DNA of 64,000 nucleotides from Gemmatimonadaceae bacterium (GTDB taxonomy: Bacteria > Gemmatimonadota > Gemmatimonadetes > Gemmatimonadales > Gemmatimonadaceae), in assembly GCA_025928185.1 (NCBI GenBank), contig JAICKA010000003.1, forward strand, positions 60,838 to 124,837, given 5' to 3'. Shown piece after piece: positions 9,587-18,573 of this stretch. Every line of letters begins with the position of its first letter. Position 1 is the first letter of the stretch. Position numbers and translations under genes: made by a program. The notes under the pieces are model-generated. The model did no database searches. It was given only the letters and a program-made list of their open reading frames with translations, and had not been told where the DNA came from.

Positions 9587-10024
9587 ATGCCGACTTACGA
9601 GTATCGTTGTCCCGAGGGCCACACCTTCGACCGGTTCGCCAAGATGAGCGAGGCGGCCGCCGAGCTGCCGTGTCCGACGTGCGGTAAGATCGCCGTTCGG
9701 CAGGTGTCGGGTGGTGCGGGTCTCGTGTTCAAGGGCTCCGGTTTCTATCTCACCGATTACGGCAAGAACGCGCATCGCACGGGCAGCGATGGCAGGCCGC
9801 CGGGAAGCGGCTCGAAGCACGAAGCCGGCGAGTCGTCGAGCGGCGAGAGCGCGAGTGGCGACGCGAAGTCGAGTGACGCGAAGTCGAACGACGCGAAGGG
9901 CGCCAAGACCGACGCCGGATCATCGAGCGCGTCGACGCCACCCGCGGCCAAGTCCGGTACCGAGTCCGCGAAGTCCGGATCGTCCGCCGACGCGAAGTCC
10001 CCGAGCAAGAAGCCGAAGAAGTAA
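9587..10024 (+). CDS. FmdB-family zinc-ribbon protein with Ser/Lys/Asp-rich tail
   Basis: A 145-residue protein. The first about 50 residues are an FmdB-type zinc ribbon beginning [14 protein letters not shown], with a later CPTCG knuckle. The first knuckle lacks the usual second Cys and instead offers Cys and His (CPEGH). From about residue 70 the chain is low-complexity, rich in Ser, Lys, Asp, Gly and Ala, with repeated DAKS/DAKG units, and is probably disordered. FmdB proteins are called putative regulators, but their function is not settled. The stop TAA overlaps the argS ATG by one base (TAATG), so translation of the two is probably coupled. Confidence 0.8.
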   Translation: MPTYEYRCPEGHTFDRFAKMSEAAAELPCPTCGKIAVRQVSGGAGLVFKGSGFYLTDYGKNAHRTGSDGRPPGSGSKHEAGESSSGESASGDAKSSDAKSNDAKGAKTDAGSSSASTPPAAKSGTESAKSGSSADAKSPSKKPKK

Positions 10025-11667
10025 TGGACGGCACCGACCTGCTGCGCGCGGAGCTCGTGCGCGCCGCGCAATCGCTCGGTGCGCCCGAGAATGTCGATCC
10101 CGTCATCGAGCGGCCGCGCGACCCGGCGTTCGGCGACTGGGCGACGAGTCTGGCGATGGTGCTGGCAAAGCCGCTCAAGCAGCGGCCGCGCGATTTGGCG
10201 CAGGCCATCGTCGAACGGCTCGACTTCCGGCGCGCCGGCATCAGCTCGGCAGAGATCGCGGGGCCCGGATTCATCAACTTTCGCGTGGCGGCGGACGTGT
10301 TTGCCGAAGGGCTGCGCGCGTTGATCGCCGCCGGCGACGAGTACGGGCGGTCGACGCACGGTCTCGACTGCCCGGTGAACGTGGAGTTCGTCTCGGCCAA
10401 TCCGACCGGTCCGTTGCACGTGGGCCACGGCCGCCAGGCGGCGCTCGGCGACGCGATCAGCGCGCTGCTCGGCGCGACCGGCTGGCGCGTGTCGCGAGAG
10501 TTCTACTACAACGACGCCGGCGTGCAGATCGCGAATCTCGCCTTGAGCGTGCAGGCTCGCGTCCGCGAGCTGGGCGGTGTCGCCGCCGCGTTGCCGGAGG
10601 GCGGCTATCACGGCGAGTACATTCGAGATCTCGCACAGCGGTACGTCGACGAGCATCCGACGGATCCCACCGCCGACGATCTCGACGCCGTTCGCCGCTT
10701 CGCCGTGCGCGAGCTGCGCAAGGAGCAGGACCGGGATCTGCAGGCGTTCGGCGTGAAGTTCGACGTGTACTTTCTCGAATCCTCATTGTACGAGGACGGC
10801 CGCGTGGAGCAGACCGTCGATGCGCTGGTGCGCGCCGGCCACACGTACGAGAAGGACGGCGCGCTCTGGCTGCGGACTACGGACTTCGGCGACGACAAGG
10901 ATCGGGTGATGCGCAAGTCGGACGGCACGTACACGTACTTCGTGCCGGACGTCGCGTATCACGTCAGCAAGTGGGAGCGCGGCTTCACGCGCGCCATCAA
11001 CGTGCAGGGCGCGGACCATCACAGCACGGTCACACGGGTGCGCGTCGGCCTGCAGGCCCTCGACGCCGGCATCCCCGTCGGGTATCCGGAGTACGTGCTG
11101 CACCAGATGGTCACCGTGATGCGCGGCGGCGAGGAAGTGAAGATCTCCAAGCGCGCCGGCAGCTACGTGACCGTGCGCGATCTGATCGACGAGGTCGGCC
11201 GCGACGCGGTGCGCTACTTCTTTCTCATGCGCAAAGGCGACTCGCAGCTCGTGTTCGACATCGACGTGGCGCGCGCCCAGTCGGATGAGAACCCGGTGTA
11301 CTACGTCCAGATGGCGCACGCGCGGCTGTCCGGCATTTTTCGTGTGGGCGAGATCGACGCCGCCTCGGTCAGCGGCGCGGACGTCGAGCTTTCGGTGCTC
11401 ACGCTGCCGGAGGAGCAGGAGTTGATCAAGGCGCTACTGGATTATCCGGCGCTCGTCGCCGGCGCGGCGGAGGCGCTCGAACCGCATCGCGTCGCAACGT
11501 ATCTGCACGACACCGCGGGCAAGGTGCACCTGTGGTATCACAAGGCGCACGTGCTCGGCGAGCCGGAACCGATCATGCGCGCGCGCCTCGTGCTCGCGCG
11601 CGCGGCGCAGCTCGTTCTCGCCAATGCGCTGGCGCTGCTCGGGATCACCGCGCCGGAGAGGATGTGA
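10024..11667 (+). CDS. argS: Arginyl-tRNA synthetase
   Basis: Class I aminoacyl-tRNA synthetase of 547 residues that charges tRNA-Arg. The N-terminal additional domain precedes [20 protein letters not shown], the HIGH-type ATP motif (HVGH). The second ATP motif region reads [15 protein letters not shown], matching the KMSK-type loop. The C-terminal helical anticodon-binding DALR domain is recognisable by [18 protein letters not shown]. Length and domain order are normal. It is directly coupled to the FmdB gene and followed by the CTAG-rich spacer, with no obvious terminator. Confidence 0.96.
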   Translation: MDGTDLLRAELVRAAQSLGAPENVDPVIERPRDPAFGDWATSLAMVLAKPLKQRPRDLAQAIVERLDFRRAGISSAEIAGPGFINFRVAADVFAEGLRALIAAGDEYGRSTHGLDCPVNVEFVSANPTGPLHVGHGRQAALGDAISALLGATGWRVSREFYYNDAGVQIANLALSVQARVRELGGVAAALPEGGYHGEYIRDLAQRYVDEHPTDPTADDLDAVRRFAVRELRKEQDRDLQAFGVKFDVYFLESSLYEDGRVEQTVDALVRAGHTYEKDGALWLRTTDFGDDKDRVMRKSDGTYTYFVPDVAYHVSKWERGFTRAINVQGADHHSTVTRVRVGLQALDAGIPVGYPEYVLHQMVTVMRGGEEVKISKRAGSYVTVRDLIDEVGRDAVRYFFLMRKGDSQLVFDIDVARAQSDENPVYYVQMAHARLSGIFRVGEIDAASVSGADVELSVLTLPEEQELIKALLDYPALVAGAAEALEPHRVATYLHDTAGKVHLWYHKAHVLGEPEPIMRARLVLARAAQLVLANALALLGITAPERM

Positions 11668-11811
11668 ACTAGATGCTAGATGCCGGGGGCTAGATACTAG
11701 CGGGATGCTGGTACCTGGCCGCTAGCCGCCGCCCAGACCGCACGAGGAACCACCTAGCACCTCGCACCTAGCAACCCACCAGTCCCTAGACCCTAGCCCC
11801 TAGCCTTTAGA
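11668..11811. repeat. CTAG-rich non-coding spacer
   Basis: This 144-base gap contains ten copies of the tetranucleotide CTAG, with words such as CCCTAG, ACCTAGCA and GCTAGA repeated irregularly. It carries no open frame of note and no clear terminator. CTAG is usually strongly under-represented in bacterial DNA. The function is unknown. Confidence 0.75.
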
Positions 11812-12732
11812 ATGCCCGTCCTCGTCGTAGGCTCCGTCGCGCTCGACTCCGTTGAAACGCCGTTCGGCAAGGCGGATAACGTGCTCGGAGGCTCGGGCAC
11901 GTTCTTCTCCGCGGCGGCGAGCCAGTTGGCTCCGGTGCAGCTCGTCGGCGTCATCGGCTCCGATTATCCAATCGATGATCTCGAGCGCGTGTTCTCATCG
12001 CGACCCGTGGATCTCGCGGGACTCGAGCGCGCGGACGGGCCGTCGTTTCGCTGGCGCGGGCGCTACCGTCACGATCTCAACATGGCCGAAACCCTCGAGA
12101 CGCATCTGGGTGTGTTCTCGAACTTTCGACCGAAGATTCCCGCGCAGTTCCGTAACGCACCGTTCGTGTTTCTCGGCAACATCGATCCGCGACTGCAGCT
12201 CGATGTGCTGGGGCAGGTGGCAAAGCCCAGGCTCGTGGCGTGCGACACGATGAACTTCTGGATCGAAAGCCGGCGACCCGATCTCGTGAAGTTGCTCGGT
12301 CACGTCGATCTCATCACGCTCAATGACGCCGAAGCGCGACAGCTCACCGATGAATTCAACCTGGTGAAAGCGGCGCGCTGGATCATGGCCAAGGGGCCAA
12401 AGCACGTCGTGATCAAGAAGGGCGAGCACGGCGCATTCATGTTCTCCGGTTCGAACATCTTCTTCGCGCCGGCGTATCCGCTCGAATCGGTGTTCGATCC
12501 CACGGGCGCCGGCGATTCGTTCGCCGGCGGCTTCATGGGCTATCTCGCGCGCACGGGCGATTTGTCCGACGCGAACCTGCGCCGCGCGGTGGTGTACGGA
12601 TCGGCGCTCGGCTCCTTTGCCGTGGAGAAATTCTCCGTCGAGCGACTGATCGAGATCGGTCCGGCGGACATCGCGGGCCGTGTGGCGGCTTTTCACCGAT
12701 TGGTGACTTTCGAGCAGGATCTCAACGCGTGA
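11812..12732 (+). CDS. PfkB-family sugar/nucleoside kinase
   Basis: A 306-residue ribokinase-like kinase. The N-terminal motif GGSGTFFSAAAS follows the first strand, and the C-terminal PfkB signature DPTGAGDSFAGGFMGYLA contains the catalytic Asp and the anion hole. Such enzymes phosphorylate sugars or nucleosides with ATP; the substrate cannot be read from the sequence. It resembles the proteins often annotated as adenosine/ribokinase-like that lie beside purine genes, and it overlaps purM by four bases (GTGA), so a purine or ribose role is plausible but inferred. The ATG follows the CTAG spacer and lacks a clear ribosome-binding site; TAGCCT at 11801 could be a -10 that would give an almost leaderless mRNA. 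Confidence 0.85.
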   Translation: MPVLVVGSVALDSVETPFGKADNVLGGSGTFFSAAASQLAPVQLVGVIGSDYPIDDLERVFSSRPVDLAGLERADGPSFRWRGRYRHDLNMAETLETHLGVFSNFRPKIPAQFRNAPFVFLGNIDPRLQLDVLGQVAKPRLVACDTMNFWIESRRPDLVKLLGHVDLITLNDAEARQLTDEFNLVKAARWIMAKGPKHVVIKKGEHGAFMFSGSNIFFAPAYPLESVFDPTGAGDSFAGGFMGYLARTGDLSDANLRRAVVYGSALGSFAVEKFSVERLIEIGPADIAGRVAAFHRLVTFEQDLNA

Positions 12733-13754
12733 GCGACTCGCTCGACTATCGCAGCGCCGGCGTCGACATCGAGGCTGGCGAAGCGGCGAAGCAGCGCATC
12801 AAGGCGCACGTGCTGTCGACACTCACTGCCGGCACGCGCGGCGAGTTCGGCGGCTTTGGCGGCATGTTTCGCGTGCCGACCGACGTGCCCAGGCCGGTGC
12901 TCGTGTCGAGCGCCGACGGCGTCGGCACGAAGCTCAAGGTTGCGATCGAGGCGAATCGGCACGACACGGTGGGACACGATCTCGTGAATCACTGCGTCAA
13001 CGACATTCTGGTGCAGGGCGCGCGGCCGCTGTTCTTTCTCGACTATGTCGCCTTCGGTGCGCTCGACGGTCGCGTCGTCGAGGACGTGGTGGCCGGTGTC
13101 GCGGCGGGATGTCGCGAGAATGGATGCGCGCTCCTCGGCGGCGAAACTGCGGAGATGCCAGGGGTGTACACCCCGCCGGACTACGACCTCGCCGGTTTCA
13201 TCGTCGGCTATGTCGATGAGGATGCGATCCTCGGCGCGGCGCGAGTGCGGCCCGGCAATGCGCTTGTTGCGCTGGAAAGCAGTGGGTTGCATACCAACGG
13301 CTTCTCGCTGGCGCGGCGGATTGTAAGGGACCGCATGAAGCTTGGCGCCGAAGACGCGTTTCCGGGTGACGACAAGCGCGTCGGCGACGTCCTTCTTGCA
13401 GTGCACAAGTCCTATCTGCGGGCGCTGGAACCGGTGCTCCACGACGTTTGTGCGATGGCGCACATCACGGGTGGCGGGCTGCCGGGCAATCTCAACCGCG
13501 CGCTGCCGCCGAATTGCGACGCGGTGGTCGAGACGTCGAGCTGGAACGTGCCGAACCTGTTTCAGCAACTGGAGCGCGCCGGCGGTGTAGATCGGGCGGA
13601 GATGTTCCGGACGTTCAACATGGGCGTCGGCATGGTCGTGATCGCGGGCGACGGCGAGGTGGATGCGGTGATCGGGTCGGCGGCCGCGCACGGAATTCGC
13701 GCGTGGCGTCTCGGGCGTGTGCAGGCGGGGTCGGGACGCGTGATCCTCAATTAG
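12729..13754 (+). CDS. purM: Phosphoribosylformylglycinamidine cyclo-ligase
   Basis: PurM (AIR synthetase, 341 aa) performs the fifth step of purine synthesis, closing FGAM to aminoimidazole ribonucleotide with ATP. Family motifs are LDYRSAGVDIEAG at the N-terminus, SSADGVGTKLKVA, HDLVNHCVNDILVQGARPLFFLDY, LLGGETAEMPG and THTGGG-like AHITGGGLPGNLNR. The length is normal. GTG start in a four-base overlap with the PfkB kinase. The following barrel gene begins 19 bases later. Confidence 0.95.
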   Translation: MSDSLDYRSAGVDIEAGEAAKQRIKAHVLSTLTAGTRGEFGGFGGMFRVPTDVPRPVLVSSADGVGTKLKVAIEANRHDTVGHDLVNHCVNDILVQGARPLFFLDYVAFGALDGRVVEDVVAGVAAGCRENGCALLGGETAEMPGVYTPPDYDLAGFIVGYVDEDAILGAARVRPGNALVALESSGLHTNGFSLARRIVRDRMKLGAEDAFPGDDKRVGDVLLAVHKSYLRALEPVLHDVCAMAHITGGGLPGNLNRALPPNCDAVVETSSWNVPNLFQQLERAGGVDRAEMFRTFNMGVGMVVIAGDGEVDAVIGSAAAHGIRAWRLGRVQAGSGRVILN

Positions 13755-13773
13755 GCATCGGGAGACTCAGAAC

Positions 13774-14784
13774 ATGAAGAAGCATTTGCTCATAGCAGGA
13801 TTGTCGATGTTCGCGGTTGGGCCGCTGGCGGCGCAGGGCGGTGGACTCGCTGCCTCGCCGTGCCCCGCAGGAACGAGCACGGCCGGCATTCCCGACTCCC
13901 AGCGCGCCGCGCAGGACGCCTGCACGCAGGCGTACGACGTGTACCAATTCATGGCGCCGCAGCTCGGCGTCGCGCTCGCGGGTGGGAACGCCATGCTGGG
14001 CCAGGGCAGCGTATTGGGCGGCCTCGGGCACTTCTCGATCGGCTTGCGTGGCAATGTGTTCAAGGGACTGCTGCCGCGAGTCGATCAATTCAACGAGAGC
14101 ACGAACGGCGCGCAGCAGCAGGAGCTGCCGACGAAGGATCAAGTGCTCGGTCTTCCCACGGCGGACGCGGCGATCGGCATCTTCAAGGGCATTCCGCTCG
14201 TGCTGACGAATGTCGGCGGCATCGATGCGCTCGTGAGCGCTGCGTACGTCCCGACGGTCAACTCCGACAACGTCTCGATCACGCCGCAGCACAATTGGCA
14301 GTTCGGGTACGGTGCGCGTATCGGGCTTCTGTCGGAATCCATCGTCGTGCCCGGCGTTTCGGCCACATGGATCGAGCGCGACCTGCCGACCACGGACATC
14401 GTCGGTACGGATGGCGGCAACACGCTCGCCATTCGCAACCTCAAGGTGAAGACTCAATCGTGGCGCCTCGTCGCGAGCAAGAGCTTGATCCTCTTCGGAC
14501 TGGCTGCCGGCGTGGGACAGGACAAGTTCGACCAGTCGGCGGATATTTCAGCGACGGTCAACGAGCTGGGATTCACCGGCACCTCCAGCCCGCCGAACAC
14601 CAAGCAATCGCTCACCCGCACGAACATCTTCGGCGATCTCTCGCTCAACCTGCCGTTCTTCAAGTTGACCGGCGAGATCGGTCGCTCGAGCGGCGGTACC
14701 GTGAACACCTACAACTCGTTCGCCGGCGGCCGCGCCGACCGGTCAATCGTGTACGCTTCGGCGGGACTGCGGTTCACGTTCTGA
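13774..14784 (+). CDS. Exported beta-barrel-like hypothetical protein
   Basis: A 336-residue protein with a clear signal peptide (MKKHLLIAGLSMFAVGPLAAQ, probable cleavage after LAA). The mature part is a series of amphipathic strands with Gly/Asn/Asp turns and ends SIVYASAGLRFTF, with a C-terminal aromatic residue typical of outer-membrane barrels. Near the N-terminus two Cys and a PxxxG region precede the barrel. A good ribosome-binding site (GGGAGA) lies before the ATG. The function is unknown. It lies between purM and the riboflavin operon with only 7 bases to ribD, so it may be transcribed with ribD, which is unusual for an outer-membrane protein. Confidence 0.75.
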   Translation: MKKHLLIAGLSMFAVGPLAAQGGGLAASPCPAGTSTAGIPDSQRAAQDACTQAYDVYQFMAPQLGVALAGGNAMLGQGSVLGGLGHFSIGLRGNVFKGLLPRVDQFNESTNGAQQQELPTKDQVLGLPTADAAIGIFKGIPLVLTNVGGIDALVSAAYVPTVNSDNVSITPQHNWQFGYGARIGLLSESIVVPGVSATWIERDLPTTDIVGTDGGNTLAIRNLKVKTQSWRLVASKSLILFGLAAGVGQDKFDQSADISATVNELGFTGTSSPPNTKQSLTRTNIFGDLSLNLPFFKLTGEIGRSSGGTVNTYNSFAGGRADRSIVYASAGLRFTF

Positions 14785-14791
14785 TCACGAC

Positions 14792-15916
14792 ATGAGCGCC
14801 GCCGCGCGATCGGCTTCGGCCGATGCGAGCTACATGCGGCGCGCGCTCGCCCTGGCTCGCGAGGGATGGGGACACACGGCGCCGAACCCCATGGTCGGCG
14901 CCGTCGTCGTGGTGGACGATACGATCGTCGGCGAGGGCCACCACGCACGATACGGCGACGTGCACGCCGAGGTCAACGCGTTGCGCGCGGCGGGTGACCG
15001 CGCGCGCGGCGCTACACTGTACGTCACGCTCGAGCCGTGCGCGCACGTCGGCAAGACGCCGCCGTGCACGGATGCGGTGATCGCCGCCGGAATCGCGCGC
15101 GTCGTCGCCGCGGTGCGCGATCCGAGTCCGATCGCGCGCGGCGGCATCGAGCGCATGCAGTCGGCGGGCATTCAAGTGGACGTGGGCGTCGAACGGGCGG
15201 CGGCGCTCGAGCTGAATGCGCCGTTCTTTCATGCGCATTGCAGCGACCGTCCGTGGGTGACGCTCAAGCTCGCGCTCTCGGCCGACGGTCTGGTGGCCGA
15301 TCCCGCGGGCAAGCTCCGCTGGATCACCAATGCCGAATCCCGCGCCGAAGTGCACCGGCTGCGCGCCAATGGCGACGCGATTGCCGTCGGCGTCGGCACC
15401 GTCCTGGCCGACGATCCGCTGTTGACGGTGCGGGACGCACCGCCGCCGCGCGTGCCGCCCCGTCGCGTCGTGTTCGACTCCGCGCTGCGCACGCCGCCGG
15501 ACTCGCGCGTGGTTCGGACGGCGCGCTCGGTCGAGACGATCCTGATCGCGCGAACCGGCGTGGCGCCGGCGAGCCCGCGGACCGAGCCGGCGTTGCGCGC
15601 CGCCGGCGTGACGATCGCTCGATGCGCCTCGGTGCGCGACTCGCTCGTCTGGCTGCGAAGCCGCGGAGTGCGGGCCCTGTTCGTCGAGGGCGGGCCGAAG
15701 CTCGCCGGCTCGTTTCTTCGTGAATCGCTTGCTGACCGGCTCGTTATCTTTCGATCACCACTCGTGATCGGCGGCAATGAGCCGCGCGGGTTCGCGTTCG
15801 CGCCTTCTACGTTCGAGGCCGGCCTCGCCGATCGGCGAGTGCTCGAGCATCGGCGTTTCGGCGACGACGTCATGACGACTTACGAATTGCGGGAGCTCTC
15901 GTGTTCACCGGATTGA
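14792..15916 (+). CDS. ribD: Riboflavin deaminase/reductase RibD
   Basis: A bifunctional enzyme (374 aa) for the second and third steps of riboflavin synthesis: deamination of the pyrimidine, then NADPH reduction of the sugar. The N-terminal deaminase domain has zinc motif HAEVNALRAAG and PCAHVGKTPPC; the C-terminal reductase begins WVTLKLALSADGLVA and contains RVVFDSALRTPP and FVEGGPKLAGSFL. It heads ribD-ribE-ribBA-ribH-nusB. No FMN riboswitch is seen before it; the preceding barrel gene leaves only 7 bases. Its end overlaps ribE by 16 bases. Confidence 0.95.
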   Translation: MSAAARSASADASYMRRALALAREGWGHTAPNPMVGAVVVVDDTIVGEGHHARYGDVHAEVNALRAAGDRARGATLYVTLEPCAHVGKTPPCTDAVIAAGIARVVAAVRDPSPIARGGIERMQSAGIQVDVGVERAAALELNAPFFHAHCSDRPWVTLKLALSADGLVADPAGKLRWITNAESRAEVHRLRANGDAIAVGVGTVLADDPLLTVRDAPPPRVPPRRVVFDSALRTPPDSRVVRTARSVETILIARTGVAPASPRTEPALRAAGVTIARCASVRDSLVWLRSRGVRALFVEGGPKLAGSFLRESLADRLVIFRSPLVIGGNEPRGFAFAPSTFEAGLADRRVLEHRRFGDDVMTTYELRELSCSPD

Positions 15917-16506
15917 TCGACGATGTCGGAACGGTGCGCCACGTCGACACGTCCGACGCGGGACGCGAGCTGCGCATCGAGTGTCGGTATCGCGATCTCG
16001 TGGCCGGCGAAAGCATCGCCGTGAACGGGGCGTGTCTCACCGTGCGCGAGTTCGGGTCCGGCTGGTTCACCGTGGCGGCGGTCGCGACGACGCTGGAGCG
16101 GACGACAGTCGGCGAATGGCAGGAGGGCCGCCGCGTCAATCTGGAGCGGGCGCTCCGCATCGGCGACCGATTGGGCGGTCATTTCGTCCAGGGTCACGTC
16201 GATGCGGTGGCTACGGTGGACGAAGTGCGGTCGCAGGGCGACGCCCGGCTGGTCGACGTTGCTCTGCCGCCGGGCCTCGCCGAGCTTATGGTACCACACG
16301 GCTCCGTCGCGGTGGACGGCGTGAGTCTCACGGTCAATGATCTGGCTGCGCCGGACCGGCTGCAACTCTCGTTGATCGAGTACACGCTGCGCCATACAAC
16401 GCTCGGCGGACTCGCCGCCGGCGCGCGCGTGCACGTGGAGGCGGACATGCTGGGCAAGCACGTTCAGCGTTTGCTCAAGGAATCGACATGGCTTTCGGAA
16501 CGATAG
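15901..16506 (+). CDS. ribE: Riboflavin synthase, alpha subunit
   Basis: A 201-residue protein that joins two lumazines to give riboflavin plus the pyrimidine precursor. It has two internally repeated barrels, each starting with a typical segment: MFTGLIDDVGTVRHV for the first and HFVQGHVDAVATVDEV for the second. The motifs ESIAVNGACLTV and GSVAVDGVSLTV are the repeated ligand-binding loops. The GTG start lies within the end of ribD, and the end overlaps ribBA by 19 bases. In some species this gene is called ribC. Confidence 0.95.
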   Translation: MFTGLIDDVGTVRHVDTSDAGRELRIECRYRDLVAGESIAVNGACLTVREFGSGWFTVAAVATTLERTTVGEWQEGRRVNLERALRIGDRLGGHFVQGHVDAVATVDEVRSQGDARLVDVALPPGLAELMVPHGSVAVDGVSLTVNDLAAPDRLQLSLIEYTLRHTTLGGLAAGARVHVEADMLGKHVQRLLKESTWLSER

Positions 16507-17693
16507 AGCAGGCGATCGAGGACATCGGCGCGGGCAAGTTCGTCATCGTCGCCGACGACGAGGATCGCGAGAACGAAGGGGATCTGATCTGCGCGGCGCA
16601 TTTCGTCACGCCGGAGATGATCAACTTCATGATCAAGAAGGCGGGCGGCCTGATCTGCCTCGCGCTGACCGGCGACCGCGTCGACGCGCTTGGCCTCACG
16701 CCAATGGCCGAGACGAATCTCGACGATTACCGCACGGCGTACACGGTGAGCGTCGACGCATCGGGCCGGTTCGGCGTGACGACGGGCATCAGCGCGCACG
16801 ATCGCGCGACGACGATCCGTGTCGCCGTCGATCCCGACGCAATCCCAGCCGACCTGCGCCACGGCGGCCACGTGTTTCCGTTGCGCGCGCGCGACGGCGG
16901 CGTGCTGCAGCGCGTCGGCCACACGGAAGCTGCCGTCGATCTCGCGCGACTGGCCGGCGTGCTGCCGGCCGGCGTGATCTGCGAGATCCTCAGCGAGGAT
17001 GGCACCACGGCAAAGCGGCCGCAGCTCGAGCTGTTCGCGCGCGAGCACGGCATCACGTTCATCACGGTCGCGCAGCTCGTCGCGCATCGGCTCAAGACCG
17101 AACGGCTCGTGCACCGCGTGGCCGAGGCGCGGCTGCCGACCGAGCACGGCGCGTGGCGGATCGTCGGATATCACAACGACGTCGATGCCCACGAGCATGT
17201 CGCGCTGGTGTTCGGCGACATCGCCGATGGCGAGGACGTGCTCGTCCGCATCCATTCGAAATGTCTCACGGGCGACGTGTTCCATTCGCAGCGCTGCGAC
17301 TGCGGCTGGCAGCTCGACCGGGCGATGGAGATGATCGCCGCGGAGGGGCGCGGGGTGATCGTGTATCTCGATCAGGAAGGCCGCGGCATCGGGCTGCTCA
17401 ACAAGCTCAAGGCGTACGAGCTGCAGGACCACGGCGCCGACACGGTCGAAGCCAACGAGCAGCTCGGGTTCAAGCCCGATCTGCGCAACTACGGCATCGG
17501 GGCGCAGATCCTGCTCGATCTCGGGCTCAAGTCGATCCGGCCGATCACGAACAATCCGCGAAAGATGGTCGGTCTCGAAGGCTACGGTTTGCGGCTCGGC
17601 GAACGGGTGCCGATCATCCAGCCGGCACATCACGAGAACGCCGACTACATGCGGACGAAGCGGGACAAGCTCGGGCATCTCCTCGCGTCGTAA
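16488..17693 (+). CDS. ribBA: Bifunctional DHBP synthase / GTP cyclohydrolase II
   Basis: A 401-residue fusion supplying both starting compounds of riboflavin. The N-terminal half is 3,4-dihydroxy-2-butanone 4-phosphate synthase (VIVADDEDRENEGDLICAA, then GVTTGISAHDRATTI). The C-terminal half is GTP cyclohydrolase II with the zinc cysteines in HSKCLTGDVFHSQRCDCG and the motif YLDQEGRGIGLLNK. Both active-site sets look complete, so both activities are expected. ribH begins directly after its stop codon. Confidence 0.96.
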   Translation: MAFGTIEQAIEDIGAGKFVIVADDEDRENEGDLICAAHFVTPEMINFMIKKAGGLICLALTGDRVDALGLTPMAETNLDDYRTAYTVSVDASGRFGVTTGISAHDRATTIRVAVDPDAIPADLRHGGHVFPLRARDGGVLQRVGHTEAAVDLARLAGVLPAGVICEILSEDGTTAKRPQLELFAREHGITFITVAQLVAHRLKTERLVHRVAEARLPTEHGAWRIVGYHNDVDAHEHVALVFGDIADGEDVLVRIHSKCLTGDVFHSQRCDCGWQLDRAMEMIAAEGRGVIVYLDQEGRGIGLLNKLKAYELQDHGADTVEANEQLGFKPDLRNYGIGAQILLDLGLKSIRPITNNPRKMVGLEGYGLRLGERVPIIQPAHHENADYMRTKRDKLGHLLAS

Positions 17694-18173
17694 ATGGCTG
17701 AATTCTCGGGGCTGCCCGCGGGCGGCCAGCGCCGTTTCGCCGTCATTGCCAGTCGATTCAATCCCGAGATCGTCGAGCGGCTCGTCGACGGCGCGCTCGA
17801 TGCGCTCGTGCAACACGGCGTCGCCGCGGAGAATGTCGACGTCGTGTGGGTTCCCGGCGCATGGGAGCTGCCGATTCTCGCCCGACGTCTGCTCGCGACC
17901 GACCGCTATGACGCGCTCGTCGCCGTGGGCGCGGTGATTCGCGGCGATACGCCGCATTTCGATTACGTCGCCGGCGAAGCGTCGCGCGGACTCGCCACCG
18001 CGAGCGTGGAGTACGATCGGCCGATCGGCTTCGGCGTGCTTACGTGCGACGATGACGCGCAGGCGGAAGCGCGTGCCGGCGGCGCACACGGCAACAAGGG
18101 GTGGGACGCGGCGCTCGCGGCGCTCGAGATGGCGGATCTGTTCGATCGTCTGGATGCCGCGAACGAGAGTTGA
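17694..18173 (+). CDS. ribH: 6,7-dimethyl-8-ribityllumazine synthase
   Basis: Lumazine synthase (159 aa) condenses the RibD product with dihydroxybutanone phosphate. Motifs: FAVIASRFNPEIVERLVDGAL, WVPGAWELPILARRLL, and VAVGAVIRGDTPHFDYVAGEASRGL, which contains the catalytic His. A later segment (FGVLTCDDDAQAEARAG) matches the usual FGVLT motif. It begins one base after ribBA with no gap and overlaps nusB by 20 bases. Confidence 0.95.
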   Translation: MAEFSGLPAGGQRRFAVIASRFNPEIVERLVDGALDALVQHGVAAENVDVVWVPGAWELPILARRLLATDRYDALVAVGAVIRGDTPHFDYVAGEASRGLATASVEYDRPIGFGVLTCDDDAQAEARAGGAHGNKGWDAALAALEMADLFDRLDAANES

Positions 18174-18573
18174 GACGCGCGCTCGGGCGCGAGTGCTCCA
18201 GGCGCTCTACGCCTGGGACCTGCGCGGCGAGCAGCCGCTCGAGCGCGTCGCGACGCAGCTGTGGGACGATCTCTCGGTTCCACCGGACGAACGGCGTCTC
18301 GCCGGGCCGCTCGTACGGACGCTCGTGCAACACGGCTCCGAGCTGGACGGCGAATTGGCCGACGTGACGACGAACTGGCGGCTCGACCGACTCGCGGCCA
18401 TCGACCGATCGGTGCTGCGGCTGGGCGCGGCCGAGCTCCAGCGCGGCGAGACGCCGCCGCGCGTGGTGATCCAGGAAGCCGTGCACCTGGCCGAACGTTA
18501 TGGAACGCTCAAGAGTGCGAAGTTCGTGAACGGCGTGCTCGACGCGCTCGCCCGCCGCATGGGACGGATCTGA
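18154..18573 (+). CDS. nusB: Transcription antitermination factor NusB
   Basis: A 139-residue all-helical protein that binds boxA RNA together with S10 in rRNA antitermination. The conserved N-terminus RARARVLQALYAWDL and C-terminal IQEAVHLAERYGTLKSAKFVNGVLDALAR are clear. I chose the ATG at 18154, 20 bases inside ribH, because the family sequence begins a few residues after it; the frame is open further upstream only as a shadow of ribH. The ribH-nusB order is common in bacteria. Confidence 0.93.
   Translation: MPRTRVETRARARVLQALYAWDLRGEQPLERVATQLWDDLSVPPDERRLAGPLVRTLVQHGSELDGELADVTTNWRLDRLAAIDRSVLRLGAAELQRGETPPRVVIQEAVHLAERYGTLKSAKFVNGVLDALARRMGRI

Noticed and set aside
14784..14792. FMN riboswitch before the riboflavin operon
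   Set aside because: Only 7 bases separate ribD from the preceding gene and no FMN aptamer motif is seen.
16464..18089. A 541-codon minus-strand frame opposite ribBA-ribH
   Set aside because: Lacks any protein-like motif; the plus strand encodes full riboflavin enzymes.
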